Assembly: GCA_020634435.1 (NCBI GenBank)
Contig: JACKBS010000008.1
Span: 62,001 to 126,000, forward strand
Direction: 5' to 3'
Length of the DNA stretch: 64,000 nucleotides
Source of the DNA: Ardenticatenaceae bacterium
Lineage (GTDB): Bacteria; Chloroflexota; Anaerolineae; Promineifilales; Promineifilaceae
Part shown: positions 1 through 8,010 of the stretch, piece after piece
How positions within the stretch are numbered: the first letter of the stretch is position 1
Layout of the letters: every line of letters starts with the position of its first letter
Translations under genes and position numbers: made by a program
Notes under the pieces: model-generated
Database searches by the model: none
What the model saw: the letters and a program-made list of their open reading frames with translations, nothing else
Told to the model about the DNA's origin: nothing

Positions 1-1
1 C

Positions 2-124
2 GTGCTCTCCCACACCTACCAGCCCCGTTGCCGAGGCAGCGGGCGGCTGGCGTTTGTCACCAGATCAGCGCAGAAAATCCTTCATCTAATCCATCGACTG
101 ATCGACAAGTGTGAAAACGTTTAG
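2..124 (+). CDS. C-terminal end of an unidentified protein (partial)
   Basis: An open frame runs from the window edge to a TAG at 122-124, giving about 40 residues that end in a basic, helix-like tail (KILHLIHRLIDKCENV). A strong rho-independent terminator begins within the stop codon, which supports a real gene end here. No family is recognisable from this fragment. The frame is short enough that chance openness cannot be excluded. Confidence 0.4.
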   Translation: MLSHTYQPRCRGSGRLAFVTRSAQKILHLIHRLIDKCENV

Positions 125-156
125 CCCCGTGTCTGCCTGGCACGGGGCTTTTTTGT
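123..156 (+). terminator. Rho-independent terminator
   Basis: A perfect 9-bp stem AGCCCCGTG / CACGGGGCT with a 9-nt loop is followed at once by a run of six T. It ends the partial gene at the window edge and insulates proS. Confidence 0.9.
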
Positions 157-186
157 GTTCACTATTGATTGCGCAAATTTTTCATT

Positions 187-250
187 TGCCACAGAGATCA
201 CAGAGAATAACGAGAAAATTCTCTAAAAACTCTGTGCCCTCTGTGGCTAA
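187..250. repeat. Imperfect inverted repeat, 'cacagag' family
   Basis: The arms GCCACAGAGATCACAGAG and CTCTGTGCCCTCTGTGGC face each other just upstream of proS. Related cacagag-type sequence occurs near 31950, 55355 and 59730, always between genes, so it is a dispersed intergenic element. The transcript of proS may carry it as a leader hairpin. Confidence 0.7.
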
Positions 251-262
251 AGGTATTGAATC

Positions 263-1774
263 ATGAAGATGAGTCGATTGATGAATGAGACGCTGCGAGA
301 AGCGCCGTCGGCGACGGAGGTGGCGGGGCACCAGCTGCTGCTGCGGGCGGGGTTTGTGCGGCAGATGGCTGCGGGGGTGTTTAGCTACTTGCATTTGGGG
401 CAGCGCACGCTGCAAAAAATTGAAGCGATTATGCGGCAAGAGATGAATGCGTTGGACGGGCAAGAGATCAAAATGCCGCTAGTGCATCCGGCGGCGTTGT
501 GGCAGGCGTCAGGACGGTGGTATGAGATTGATGCGGAATTGGGGCGGTTGGTAGATAGAAACGGCCGTTCCCTCACCCTGGCTCTCTCCCACGAAGAAAC
601 CCTAGCTGAACTGGCCCGGCAAGAAATCCACTCCTACCGGCAGCTGCCGCAGATGGCCTACCACATCCAAACCAAATGGCGCGATGACCCACGTCCGCGC
701 GCCGGGCTGATCCGCAGCCGCGAATTTACCATGCTGGACAGCTACAGCCTGGATGCCAATGAAGCCGGGCTGGATGCCCAGTATGAGACCCACTTTGCCG
801 CGTACTTCCGCATTTTTGCCCGCTGCGGCTTGCCAGTGCTGGCCGTAGAAGCGGACGTGGGCATGATGGGCGGCACGCTGGCCCACGAGTTCATGTACCT
901 CACGCCAATTGGTGAGGATACGCTGCTGCTGTGTGATGGCTGCGGCTACCGAGCCAATCGTCAAGTAGCCACATTCCGCAAGCCGGAAAATAGTGGCGAC
1001 GTGCAGACGGTGCAGTTTGTCGCCGAGTTGGTGGATGGGGAAGAGAAGATGGAAAAGGTGGTAACGGCCGTTCTTCCTTTATCTTCCCAAATCAACGAAA
1101 CCAAGCTGGTGCATTTGCTGGATGCCCAGCGGCTGCGTCCCACGGCCGAACAAGCCACGGATATTTGGGTGGTGGATGATGGCGTGAGCGATTGGTCTAG
1201 CGAAGCGAATTTGGTCGGCGACATTGCTGCCGCGCAGGAAGGTGATGCCTGTACCAACTGCGGCCAGCCGCTGGGTACGGTACGGGCGGTGGAAGTGGCC
1301 AATATCTTTAAGCTGGGCACGCGCTACAGCGGCACGATGGGGGCGACGTTTGTCGATGAGAACGACGAGGCAAGGCCGATTGTGATGGGTTCCTACGGCA
1401 TTGGCGTGACGCGGTTGCTGGCTTGCCTGGCGGAACACCACCAGGACGCGGCAGGTTTGATCTGGCCGGTGAGCGTGGCGCCGTATCAGGTGCATCTGGT
1501 GGCGCTGCGGGGTGGGGAGGAAACGGCCGTTACTCTCTACCAAAATTTGCAACAAGCGGGCGTTGAGGTGCTGTTTGATGACCGGGACGCGCGGCCGGGG
1601 GTGAAGTTTAACGATGCCGATCTCATCGGGCTGCCGCTGCGCCTGACGGTGAGCCAGCGTTCGCTGGGTGCCGGTGGCGTGGAGGTACAGGCGCGGGCTG
1701 GTGGGGAAACGGCCGTTGTCCCTCTAGATGCGCTGGTGATATACATCACAGACTGGCTGGCTGCTGCCGGTTAA
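263..1774 (+). CDS. proS: Prolyl-tRNA synthetase (bacterial type, shortened editing insert)
   Basis: This cytoplasmic class II synthetase charges tRNA-Pro with proline using ATP. Motif 1 lies in the AAGVFSYLHLG helix (about 36-46), motif 2 in RPRAGLIRSREFTMLDSYS (about 150), and motif 3 is GSYGIGVTRLLA (about 376). The anticodon-binding domain follows to residue 503. Typical bacterial enzymes have about 570 residues with a YbaK-like editing insert of about 180. Here the stretch between CGYRAN (about 230) and the CTNCG knuckle (about 331) is only about 95 residues, so the editing fold looks reduced. The ATG at 263 has AAAGG about 9 nt upstream. The family is certain. Loss of Ala-tRNA-Pro editing is inferred from length. 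Confidence 0.95.
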   Translation: MKMSRLMNETLREAPSATEVAGHQLLLRAGFVRQMAAGVFSYLHLGQRTLQKIEAIMRQEMNALDGQEIKMPLVHPAALWQASGRWYEIDAELGRLVDRNGRSLTLALSHEETLAELARQEIHSYRQLPQMAYHIQTKWRDDPRPRAGLIRSREFTMLDSYSLDANEAGLDAQYETHFAAYFRIFARCGLPVLAVEADVGMMGGTLAHEFMYLTPIGEDTLLLCDGCGYRANRQVATFRKPENSGDVQTVQFVAELVDGEEKMEKVVTAVLPLSSQINETKLVHLLDAQRLRPTAEQATDIWVVDDGVSDWSSEANLVGDIAAAQEGDACTNCGQPLGTVRAVEVANIFKLGTRYSGTMGATFVDENDEARPIVMGSYGIGVTRLLACLAEHHQDAAGLIWPVSVAPYQVHLVALRGGEETAVTLYQNLQQAGVEVLFDDRDARPGVKFNDADLIGLPLRLTVSQRSLGAGGVEVQARAGGETAVVPLDALVIYITDWLAAAG

Positions 1775-2210
1775 AGTGTGCCGTGAGGCGCAGAGGTGCG
1801 TTGGCATCTTTGCGCCTCTTTGGGGAATGCGGGGGCGGGAACGGCCGTACAAAAACGAGACTGCCAAGCGACTTTTTGGTGACAACAAGATTCTTTTCAT
1901 GCACTTTTCATGCGTTTTGCATGAGATTTTGTCTGCCCGATGATCATAATCTCAATTTGGGTTAGCGATTGACCACGATCGAAGGCCACCACTAACCGTA
2001 GATCTTCCTCCGTCTGCAAAATTTCTAAGGGGTTTTTTTGTAGACATAGAAGGGGCAAAGTTGGTAGCAACTCTGCCCCTTGCTGCACCAAAAATAACAA
2101 AATATGTTTAAAAACGGAGGTCAATGGCAAAAATTAAAGAAAAACAACAGTTTGTAAACAGTTCAAAAGTGTTTAAAAACTCCATATTTTTCCTGAGAGG
2201 AGGAAAACCC
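1775..2210. other. Intergenic region with one hairpin
   Basis: No convincing gene is visible. One copy of ACGGCCGT lies just after proS. A hairpin with arms AGGGGCAAAGTTG / CAACTCTGCCCCT sits at about 2050-2081, and an AGGAGG ribosome binding site at about 2199-2204 belongs to the next gene. Confidence 0.6.
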
Positions 2211-4169
2211 ATGCTTAACAAAAAACGCTGGGCAATTATTGCCCTAGTTGTTGCTCTGGTTGCTGTAGCGTTAGCAGCCTGTACTCCTTCAACCGAGACC
2301 GTAACGGTTGAGGTTACCCGTGTTGTTACCGAAACGGTAGTCGAAGAAGGCCAGACCGTGGAAGTAACCCGCGTTGTTACCGAAACCGTCGTCGAGACGG
2401 TAGAAGTTGAACCCGAAGTTGTTGCTGGCCCCAAAGACCTGATCGTTTGTATGGCGCAAGAACCAGACACCATGTACCCCTATGGTGGTTCCATGTTGGC
2501 CGCTTCGGCCGTACAGCATGCCATCTACGAGAACAACCTGACCACCCTGTCCTATGGTTATCAGGCTCGTGGTCTGGACAAAGTTCCTAGCTTGGCTGAT
2601 GGCGATGCCGTACTCAACGTTGTTGAGGTAAACGCTGGCGATACCGTTGTGAATGCCGCTGGTGACGTTGTGGCCGTTGAAGAAGGCACTGAGCTGGTTA
2701 ACAGCGACGGCGAAACTGTTACCTTCGATGGTACCCCCGTCATGATGGAACAATTGGTTGTGGATTTCACGATGAAAGCCCGCGTTTGGTCCGATGGCGA
2801 ACCGGTGAAAGCTTCTGACTCCGTCTACAGCTTCAATGTTTTGTCCGACCCCGACACCCCGGCCAGCAAATTCACGGTTGAGCGTACGGCCAGCTACGAA
2901 GCGACTGGCGACCTGACCACCCGTTGGACTGGCGTTCCTGGTTTTAAAGACTCCACCTACTTCACCAATTTCTGGCAGCCCTTCCCCGAGCACGTATGGG
3001 GTAGCCTGACCGCTGCGGAAATGTTGGAATCTGAAATTACCAGCCGTATGCCCGTTGGCGATGGCCCGTTTGCTATCCAAGAGTGGATCGCTGGCGACAG
3101 CATCCGCTTGGTTCCGAACGAATATTACTATGTTGAAGGTGAACCGTACCTCGACAGCGTAACCTACAAATTCATCCCCGACACCAACCAGCTGATCGCT
3201 CAGCTGCTGTCCGGCGCTTGCGACATTGGTACGCAGGATGGTTTGGGTGCCGACCAGGCTCCGTTCCTCATCGAAGCTGAGAACAACGGCCTGCTGACCC
3301 CCTACTTCCAGACCGGTACCGTGTACGAACACATCGACTTCGGTGTGAACAGCTACGGCGACTATGGTGATGGCGTTGGTCGTCCCGACTGGTTCGAAGA
3401 TGTCCGCGTTCGTCAGGCGATGACGATGTGCACGGACCGCCAGAGCATGGTTGACAATATCCTGTACGGCCGTTCCGAAGTTATCAACACCTACATCCCC
3501 AGCGTGCATCCGCTGTATCCCGAAGGTCTGACCGAATGGCCATACGACGTGGAAGCAGCCAATGCGCTGTTGGACGAAGCTGGCTTTGTTGACACCGATG
3601 GTGATGGCATCCGCGAGGATCCGGCCACCGGTACCCCATTTGCGGTCACCCTGGGCACAACCACGGGTAATGAGATGCGTCAGCAGCTGACCCAGATCTT
3701 CAAAGAGAACCAACTGCAATGTGGTATCGATGTAGAACTGTACTACCTGCCGTCGAGCGAATGGTTTGCTGATGGTCCTGATGGTGTGTTGTTCGGCCGT
3801 CGTTTCGACCTGGGCGAATTTGCCTGGTTGACCGGCGTAGAACCGAGCTGCTCGCTGTACATCACCGACAGCATCACCGGCCCGGAAGAAGAAGGCTTTG
3901 GTGGTTGGGGTAACTCCAACGACACTGGCTGGTCCAATGCAGACTTCGATGCGGCTTGTAAGCGTGCCTTGGGTGCTCTGCCGGGTACCGAAGATTACAC
4001 ACAAGGTCACATTGATGCCCAGGTTGTCTTCTCCCAGGAAGTACCGGTTATTCCGTTGTTCCTGCGCTTGAAGGTAGCTGCGGCTCGCCCGAACGTATTG
4101 AACTTCGGTGTGGACCCGACTCAGAACTCTGAGATGTACAACATCTACGAGCTTGATCTGCAGCAGTAA
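2211..4169 (+). CDS. Oligopeptide-type ABC transporter substrate-binding lipoprotein (SBP family 5)
   Basis: This is an extracytoplasmic solute receptor of 652 residues, probably for peptides or similar substrates. The N-terminus has two lysines, a hydrophobic core and a lipobox ending LAAC at about 21-24, so it is lipid-anchored. A spacer of repeated VTRVVTETV units follows, a signature I associate with Chloroflexi lipoproteins. The body shows family-5 features: WSDGEPVKASD, the VRQAM motif and YLPSSEW. The start at 2211 is chosen for its AGGAGG site and signal peptide; an in-frame start 87 nt upstream would bury the signal. No permease or ATPase genes are adjacent, so it is an orphan receptor or works with a distant transporter. 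Only one ACGGCCGT copy occurs in 2 kb, low for this window. Confidence 0.93.
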   Translation: MLNKKRWAIIALVVALVAVALAACTPSTETVTVEVTRVVTETVVEEGQTVEVTRVVTETVVETVEVEPEVVAGPKDLIVCMAQEPDTMYPYGGSMLAASAVQHAIYENNLTTLSYGYQARGLDKVPSLADGDAVLNVVEVNAGDTVVNAAGDVVAVEEGTELVNSDGETVTFDGTPVMMEQLVVDFTMKARVWSDGEPVKASDSVYSFNVLSDPDTPASKFTVERTASYEATGDLTTRWTGVPGFKDSTYFTNFWQPFPEHVWGSLTAAEMLESEITSRMPVGDGPFAIQEWIAGDSIRLVPNEYYYVEGEPYLDSVTYKFIPDTNQLIAQLLSGACDIGTQDGLGADQAPFLIEAENNGLLTPYFQTGTVYEHIDFGVNSYGDYGDGVGRPDWFEDVRVRQAMTMCTDRQSMVDNILYGRSEVINTYIPSVHPLYPEGLTEWPYDVEAANALLDEAGFVDTDGDGIREDPATGTPFAVTLGTTTGNEMRQQLTQIFKENQLQCGIDVELYYLPSSEWFADGPDGVLFGRRFDLGEFAWLTGVEPSCSLYITDSITGPEEEGFGGWGNSNDTGWSNADFDAACKRALGALPGTEDYTQGHIDAQVVFSQEVPVIPLFLRLKVAAARPNVLNFGVDPTQNSEMYNIYELDLQQ

Positions 4170-4210
4170 GCCATTGGCACTGACTGACAGCTTAAACTAG
4201 TTTAAATAAA

Positions 4211-4244
4211 GAGAGGCGGTGCTTCGGCATCGCCTCTTTTTTGT
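4211..4244. terminator. Rho-independent terminator
   Basis: A GC-rich stem (AGAGGCG..TGC, TTCG loop, GCATCGCCTCT) is followed by six T. It ends the binding-protein gene. The reverse strand has a shorter T run, so it may also serve the converging STAND gene. Confidence 0.9.
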
Positions 4245-4260
4245 TTAATAGGGGCGGGAA

Positions 4261-5736
4261 TTATTTTAGTACGGAAGCAAAGACGGCCGTTCCGCGACGG
4301 TAGGCATCAGGAAGATCGTATGTTTTGGTAAGCTGCAAAACTGCCCGGATATTGCTGATTTCTGTGGTGAGCAGACGTGTGTTGTCGTGGTGTTTTTCGC
4401 CGTAGTCGATGTAGAAGTTAATCAGGCGCAGTTGAGCCTGGGTGAGATAGTCGCGCGATACGGCCGTTTCTTCAGCATAGCGGCTGAGCAAGGGGTGCAG
4501 CCGATAGCGTGTCTGGCCCGGCGTTGAGCTGGCGAGCTGGCAGAGCGAGAGCGCATACAGCTTGCGCAATGAATCTTCTGCCTGCTGGAGGGAGGTTTGG
4601 GAAACGGCCGCTGCCGCTTCGGGGGTGAAGTCGCGTCCGCCAAACACGCCAATCAGGGCAAAAAAGCGCTGGAGGGGCTCGCCGAGCATGCCAAAGCTGG
4701 CCGAAAACGAGATTTGCACGCTTTGGTCTTCAAAGACTAATTCTGAGAGCTGCTGCTGGGTGTGCAGCAGCCGTTCCAGAAATTCGTGGGGCGACCAGCT
4801 GGGCTCATATGCCATTCGGCTGGCGGCAATGGCTACGGCCAGCGGCAAATGACCGAGCAAATCGGCAATCTGGCAAAAGGTTTGTTCGTGCTCGATGATG
4901 GTTTGCTCATCAAAAAAGTGGCCGAAGAGGCGGAGAGCAACTTGCCCTGCCGTGTCGAACGGCGGCACATCCAGGCGGTGCATCCCGGCTGTGGCAAAGA
5001 GGTCATGACGGCGGGTGGTGATGAGTACGGCCGTTTCTCCCGTTGAAGGTGGTAAAAGCGGCGTAATGTCCTGGCCGTGCCACACATCATCCAGAATGAT
5101 TAGCAGGCGCTTGTCGGCCAGCAATTGGCGCACCATCTGGCTGCGGCTGTCCAGGTCTTTGTAGCGGCTCACGTCCTGGCCATACGCATGGGCAAAGGCG
5201 GACAAAACTGTCATCGGATCAGAGCGGTGCAGATTGGCCCACAAAACGCCATCGGGGAAGTGGGGGCGTAGCCGGTAGGCCATTTGGGCGGCCAGAGCGG
5301 TTTTGCCCACACCGGCCATCCCTTGCAGGCAGCAGGTGCGGCTGGTGGGATCACTCAGCAAAATCTCTTCAATTTGCTTGATGAGCCCGTGACGACCCAC
5401 AAAATAGGGCAAGGCGGGAATGGCTTGAAAGGGTGCGGCGGCAACGGCCGTTTTCAGGCTCGTGTGGTTGGGTGGCGGGGCTTCTTTCAGGCGATCGGCG
5501 GCTTCGGCAAAGCCAGCGGCGGCCAGCAAATAGATGATTTCGGTCAGCTCCAGGTGCAGCGATTCGGCCAGCCGGAGCAAATCTGAATAGGAACGAGGGT
5601 GCTTCACACGGCCGTCTAGCCAGCTGAGAATGGTCGGTTTGGGGATGCCAGTTAAGCGAGCTAACTGGCCAGCCGAGTAGCTAGACCGGTTAACAAATTG
5701 CTGCAAAACATCGGCAAAATCGGGCGCATGATTCAT
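4261..5736 (-). CDS. XRE-type HTH / NB-ARC STAND NTPase, short form
   Basis: A signal-transduction ATPase of 491 residues. Residues about 8-65 form an XRE-like helix-turn-helix (SAGQLARLTGIPKPTILSWL). The NB-ARC core follows, with Walker A GMAGVGKTA at 139-147, Walker B LLIILDDVW at 211-219 and a TTRR sensor motif. A winged-helix segment follows, then about 60 helical residues. Most relatives carry long TPR or WD40 sensor arrays after this point; here the protein simply stops 20 bp before a terminator. It lies 90 bp downstream of the nucleoside phosphorylase gene on the same strand. It could be a repressor/activator or a cut-down conflict protein; ligand and target cannot be read. Confidence 0.85.
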   Translation of the reverse strand: MNHAPDFADVLQQFVNRSSYSAGQLARLTGIPKPTILSWLDGRVKHPRSYSDLLRLAESLHLELTEIIYLLAAAGFAEAADRLKEAPPPNHTSLKTAVAAAPFQAIPALPYFVGRHGLIKQIEEILLSDPTSRTCCLQGMAGVGKTALAAQMAYRLRPHFPDGVLWANLHRSDPMTVLSAFAHAYGQDVSRYKDLDSRSQMVRQLLADKRLLIILDDVWHGQDITPLLPPSTGETAVLITTRRHDLFATAGMHRLDVPPFDTAGQVALRLFGHFFDEQTIIEHEQTFCQIADLLGHLPLAVAIAASRMAYEPSWSPHEFLERLLHTQQQLSELVFEDQSVQISFSASFGMLGEPLQRFFALIGVFGGRDFTPEAAAAVSQTSLQQAEDSLRKLYALSLCQLASSTPGQTRYRLHPLLSRYAEETAVSRDYLTQAQLRLINFYIDYGEKHHDNTRLLTTEISNIRAVLQLTKTYDLPDAYRRGTAVFASVLK

Positions 5737-5826
5737 GCCTGAATTATAGCTTGGTTGGGGCAGGCGCGTAGGATTCTTCCTCTACGTTCATTCGCAAAAA
5801 TTGCTCTTGTTTGTGCCATAAGTAGG

Positions 5827-6594
5827 CTACAGCAGCAAGGCCGCTTCGACGGCAAGTTGGAAGAGACGAGCGCGGGTGGAGCTTTCTTTTTGCCAGTTAC
5901 GGCTGTCCCAGGCATCTCCGGTCAGATCGTCGCCGCCATAGAGCATTTGGCCAAAGCGAACGCCGCGAAACTGGGCCACGGCAAAAAAAGCGGCCGATTC
6001 CATTTCCACTACCAGGCAACCTTCTTCGCGGCGGCGGGCAATGCGGCTGGGTGTCTCACGGTAGATGGCGTCGGTGGTCCACGTTTTGCCCACCACGTAC
6101 GGTACATGGTGCTTTTGCAGCGCTTGCTCAACGGCCTGCACCGCCTCGGGATGGGCGGCGACTTCCCGGCTGGGTGGCAAATAATGGTAGGAGGTGCCTT
6201 CATCGCGAACGGCCGTTGCTGGAACCACCACATGCCCCAGACCAATATCGCCATTCAGCACGCCGCAGCCGCCGCAGGCAATAAAATCGCGGCAGCCTAG
6301 GGCGATCATTTCCTCCAAAAAGGCCCCGGCCAGCGGTGCGCCCACGCCCGGATGCACCACAGCGATACGCTCACCTGCCACTTCCATTTCATAGACCGGG
6401 GCCAGCCCGATTTCTGAGCCGAGGTGGGTAATGATTTTGAAACGGCCGTCTGCTTCCAGCTGCGTCAAAACGTCCTGAAAAAAGCACAACACACAGCGGC
6501 GGGCAATATCTTTTGGTTTAAGCACATCTTGCGCATTAATGAAGGCGGTCGGCTCGGGGTCAAATTCGAGGATGGGGAATAGCTCACGTTTCAT
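5827..6594 (-). CDS. Nucleoside phosphorylase (PNP/UDP family, uridine-phosphorylase-like)
   Basis: This cytoplasmic enzyme of about 255 residues should cleave nucleosides with phosphate to base plus ribose-1-phosphate. Family marks include the phosphate-site GVGAPLA motif, ACGGCGVLNGDIGLG in the core and the nucleoside-binding VVEMESAAFF near the C-terminus. The start is placed at the ATG at 6594 (MKRELFPIL) because the longer GTG reading would draw its first 15 codons partly from the intergenic aattgggtaa repeat. No good ribosome binding site is visible. It is followed at 90 bp by the XRE/NB-ARC gene. PNP-like domains also occur as effectors in STAND systems, but this copy looks like an ordinary complete enzyme. 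Confidence 0.88.
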   Translation of the reverse strand: MKRELFPILEFDPEPTAFINAQDVLKPKDIARRCVLCFFQDVLTQLEADGRFKIITHLGSEIGLAPVYEMEVAGERIAVVHPGVGAPLAGAFLEEMIALGCRDFIACGGCGVLNGDIGLGHVVVPATAVRDEGTSYHYLPPSREVAAHPEAVQAVEQALQKHHVPYVVGKTWTTDAIYRETPSRIARRREEGCLVVEMESAAFFAVAQFRGVRFGQMLYGGDDLTGDAWDSRNWQKESSTRARLFQLAVEAALLL

Positions 6595-6617
6595 GCGGGG
6601 GATTTTAACTTGGGGAG

Positions 6618-6660
6618 ATGTAATTGGGTAATTTGCCACTCAATTACCCAATTACAAAAT
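6618..6660. repeat. Inverted repeat, 'aattgggtaatt' family
   Basis: GTAATTGGGTAATT faces AATTACCCAATTAC across an 8-nt loop. Other members lie at 7919-8010, 22251-22325 and 33778-33812. Each sits at a gene boundary. Confidence 0.8.
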
Positions 6661-6675
6661 TATGTCGGCGGTGGC

Positions 6676-7893
6676 TTAACGCACAATCATGGGCAAATAC
6701 ACGCCGAACCGCTGGGCTTCATACGCGCCGATGTCGCAAACGGCCGTTCCGTCCGAATCGCCATCCATTGGTCGGGGCAGACCGCGGGCATCTGTGGCGG
6801 GGCAGGTGGCGCTGCTGCCCGCGTCTAGCGCCGGGCTGCTGTCGGCCAGCGTCAACACCGAAACCCAGTTGGGCGTGCCGCTGACCGCAGCAAACGTATC
6901 CAGCAGCGGATCGGCGAACAGCAGGTCGGTTGGCTGGTCAAAGTTGCAATCGTTGTGGCTGTTCAGGTTGTGCCCCAACGAGGTGAGCGGGGTGGTGCCG
7001 CTGCACTGCTGGTTGGGGCCGTTATCGGCGATGATCGTGTTGCTGGCCTGGATGCTGGCGCCAAAGTTGCTTATTGCCGACGCCTGGGTGGGGCTGGTCT
7101 GCGTGTTGGTGTTGCGGGCAATCGTCACGTTGGTCATGGTGATGACGCCGCTGCCGCCGTTGGAAACGGCCGTACCCACTTCCGCCTCGTTCAGGGTAAA
7201 GGTGACGTTTTCCAGCAGCAACGTGCCTTGATTATGCACTCCGCCGCCGTAGTTGCCCGCCTTGTTGCCCACCACCAATGCTCGCTGGATGGTCGCCTGG
7301 CCAAAATTGAGCATCGCGGCACCTACGTCGGTGCCCTGGCCGTTGTTGCTAATCAAGCTATCGGTGACGGTGATGACCGCGCTGCTATCGTTGTAAATGC
7401 CCGCGCCGCCCAAAACGCCGCGATTATCCGTAATACTCACCTGATCCAGCGTCAGGTTGCCAATATTCATGATGCCTGATCGCTCAGCATTGCGCAGGGT
7501 CAGGTGCGAAATAGAGGCATTCACCCCACCATACACCAGAAAAACCCGCCAGATGCTCGGATCAGCTGGCACGCTCACAATCGTTTGATCGAGCCCGGCC
7601 CCCTGAATCGTCACGTCGCGGAGGACATTGATCGTGTCGGTTTCCGTGTAAAATCCGGCAGCGATGAGTACCGTGTCGCCAGCGTCCGTTTGCTGTACGG
7701 CATACATCACGCTGCCGCATGGATTGTTGGGGTTGGTGCAGTCGTTGGTGCCATCTAACCCGCCGGGGGCTACGTACCGATTGGCTGCTTGCGGGGCTGC
7801 AACGGCCGTTAACTGCTGCCACATCCCCGCCAAAACCGCCACAAATCCCAGCCAAATAACAAACAAAAGAATAAGTCGCTTCGATTTTTGCAT
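6676..7893 (-). CDS. Secreted right-handed beta-helix protein with YLPM C-terminal tail
   Basis: An exported protein of about 405 residues. The start at 7893 has AGGAAAC 5 nt upstream and gives a classical signal peptide (KSKRLILLFVIWLGFVAVLAGM) ending near AAPQAA. The body is built of parallel beta-helix turns (LTLDQVSITDN, TITMTNVTIARN) with a CSG..HNLNS segment, typical of polymorphic outer-membrane/choice-of-anchor type surface proteins; it ends with an ALDAG...DIGAYE cap. The last residues are FGVYLPMIVR, almost identical to the tail of the beta-propeller protein encoded at 10007-11320, suggesting a shared sorting signal. Ligand or enzymatic activity is unknown. Confidence 0.82.
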   Translation of the reverse strand: MQKSKRLILLFVIWLGFVAVLAGMWQQLTAVAAPQAANRYVAPGGLDGTNDCTNPNNPCGSVMYAVQQTDAGDTVLIAAGFYTETDTINVLRDVTIQGAGLDQTIVSVPADPSIWRVFLVYGGVNASISHLTLRNAERSGIMNIGNLTLDQVSITDNRGVLGGAGIYNDSSAVITVTDSLISNNGQGTDVGAAMLNFGQATIQRALVVGNKAGNYGGGVHNQGTLLLENVTFTLNEAEVGTAVSNGGSGVITMTNVTIARNTNTQTSPTQASAISNFGASIQASNTIIADNGPNQQCSGTTPLTSLGHNLNSHNDCNFDQPTDLLFADPLLDTFAAVSGTPNWVSVLTLADSSPALDAGSSATCPATDARGLPRPMDGDSDGTAVCDIGAYEAQRFGVYLPMIVR

Positions 7894-7918
7894 GATTGTT
7901 TCCTCAATGGTTGCGTAT

Positions 7919-8010
7919 AAAGTAATTGGTAATTGAGTAATCAGGTTCTGCGATAGCAAATACTCAATTACCTAATTACCCAATTACCCAATTACTTAAT
8001 CACCTAATTG
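7919..8010. repeat. Multi-unit 'aattgggtaatt' repeat
   Basis: Units of the form TAATTG(G/A)GTAAT and their complements AATTACCCAATT are stacked over about 90 bp. The right edge supplies the stop codon of the HtrA-like gene. This is the longest member of the family in the window. Confidence 0.8.

Noticed and set aside
1783..1965. 60-codon frame after proS
   Set aside because: No ribosome binding site or conserved feature.
2289..4010. Long minus-strand open frame of 573 codons opposite the binding-lipoprotein gene
   Set aside because: It is antisense to a clear lipoprotein with signal and ribosome binding site, has no own family motif and reflects codon bias of the real gene.
7919..8010. Short tandem aattgggtaatt units as a CRISPR array
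   Set aside because: Units are about 10-20 bp, with no unique spacers of constant length and no cas genes nearby.
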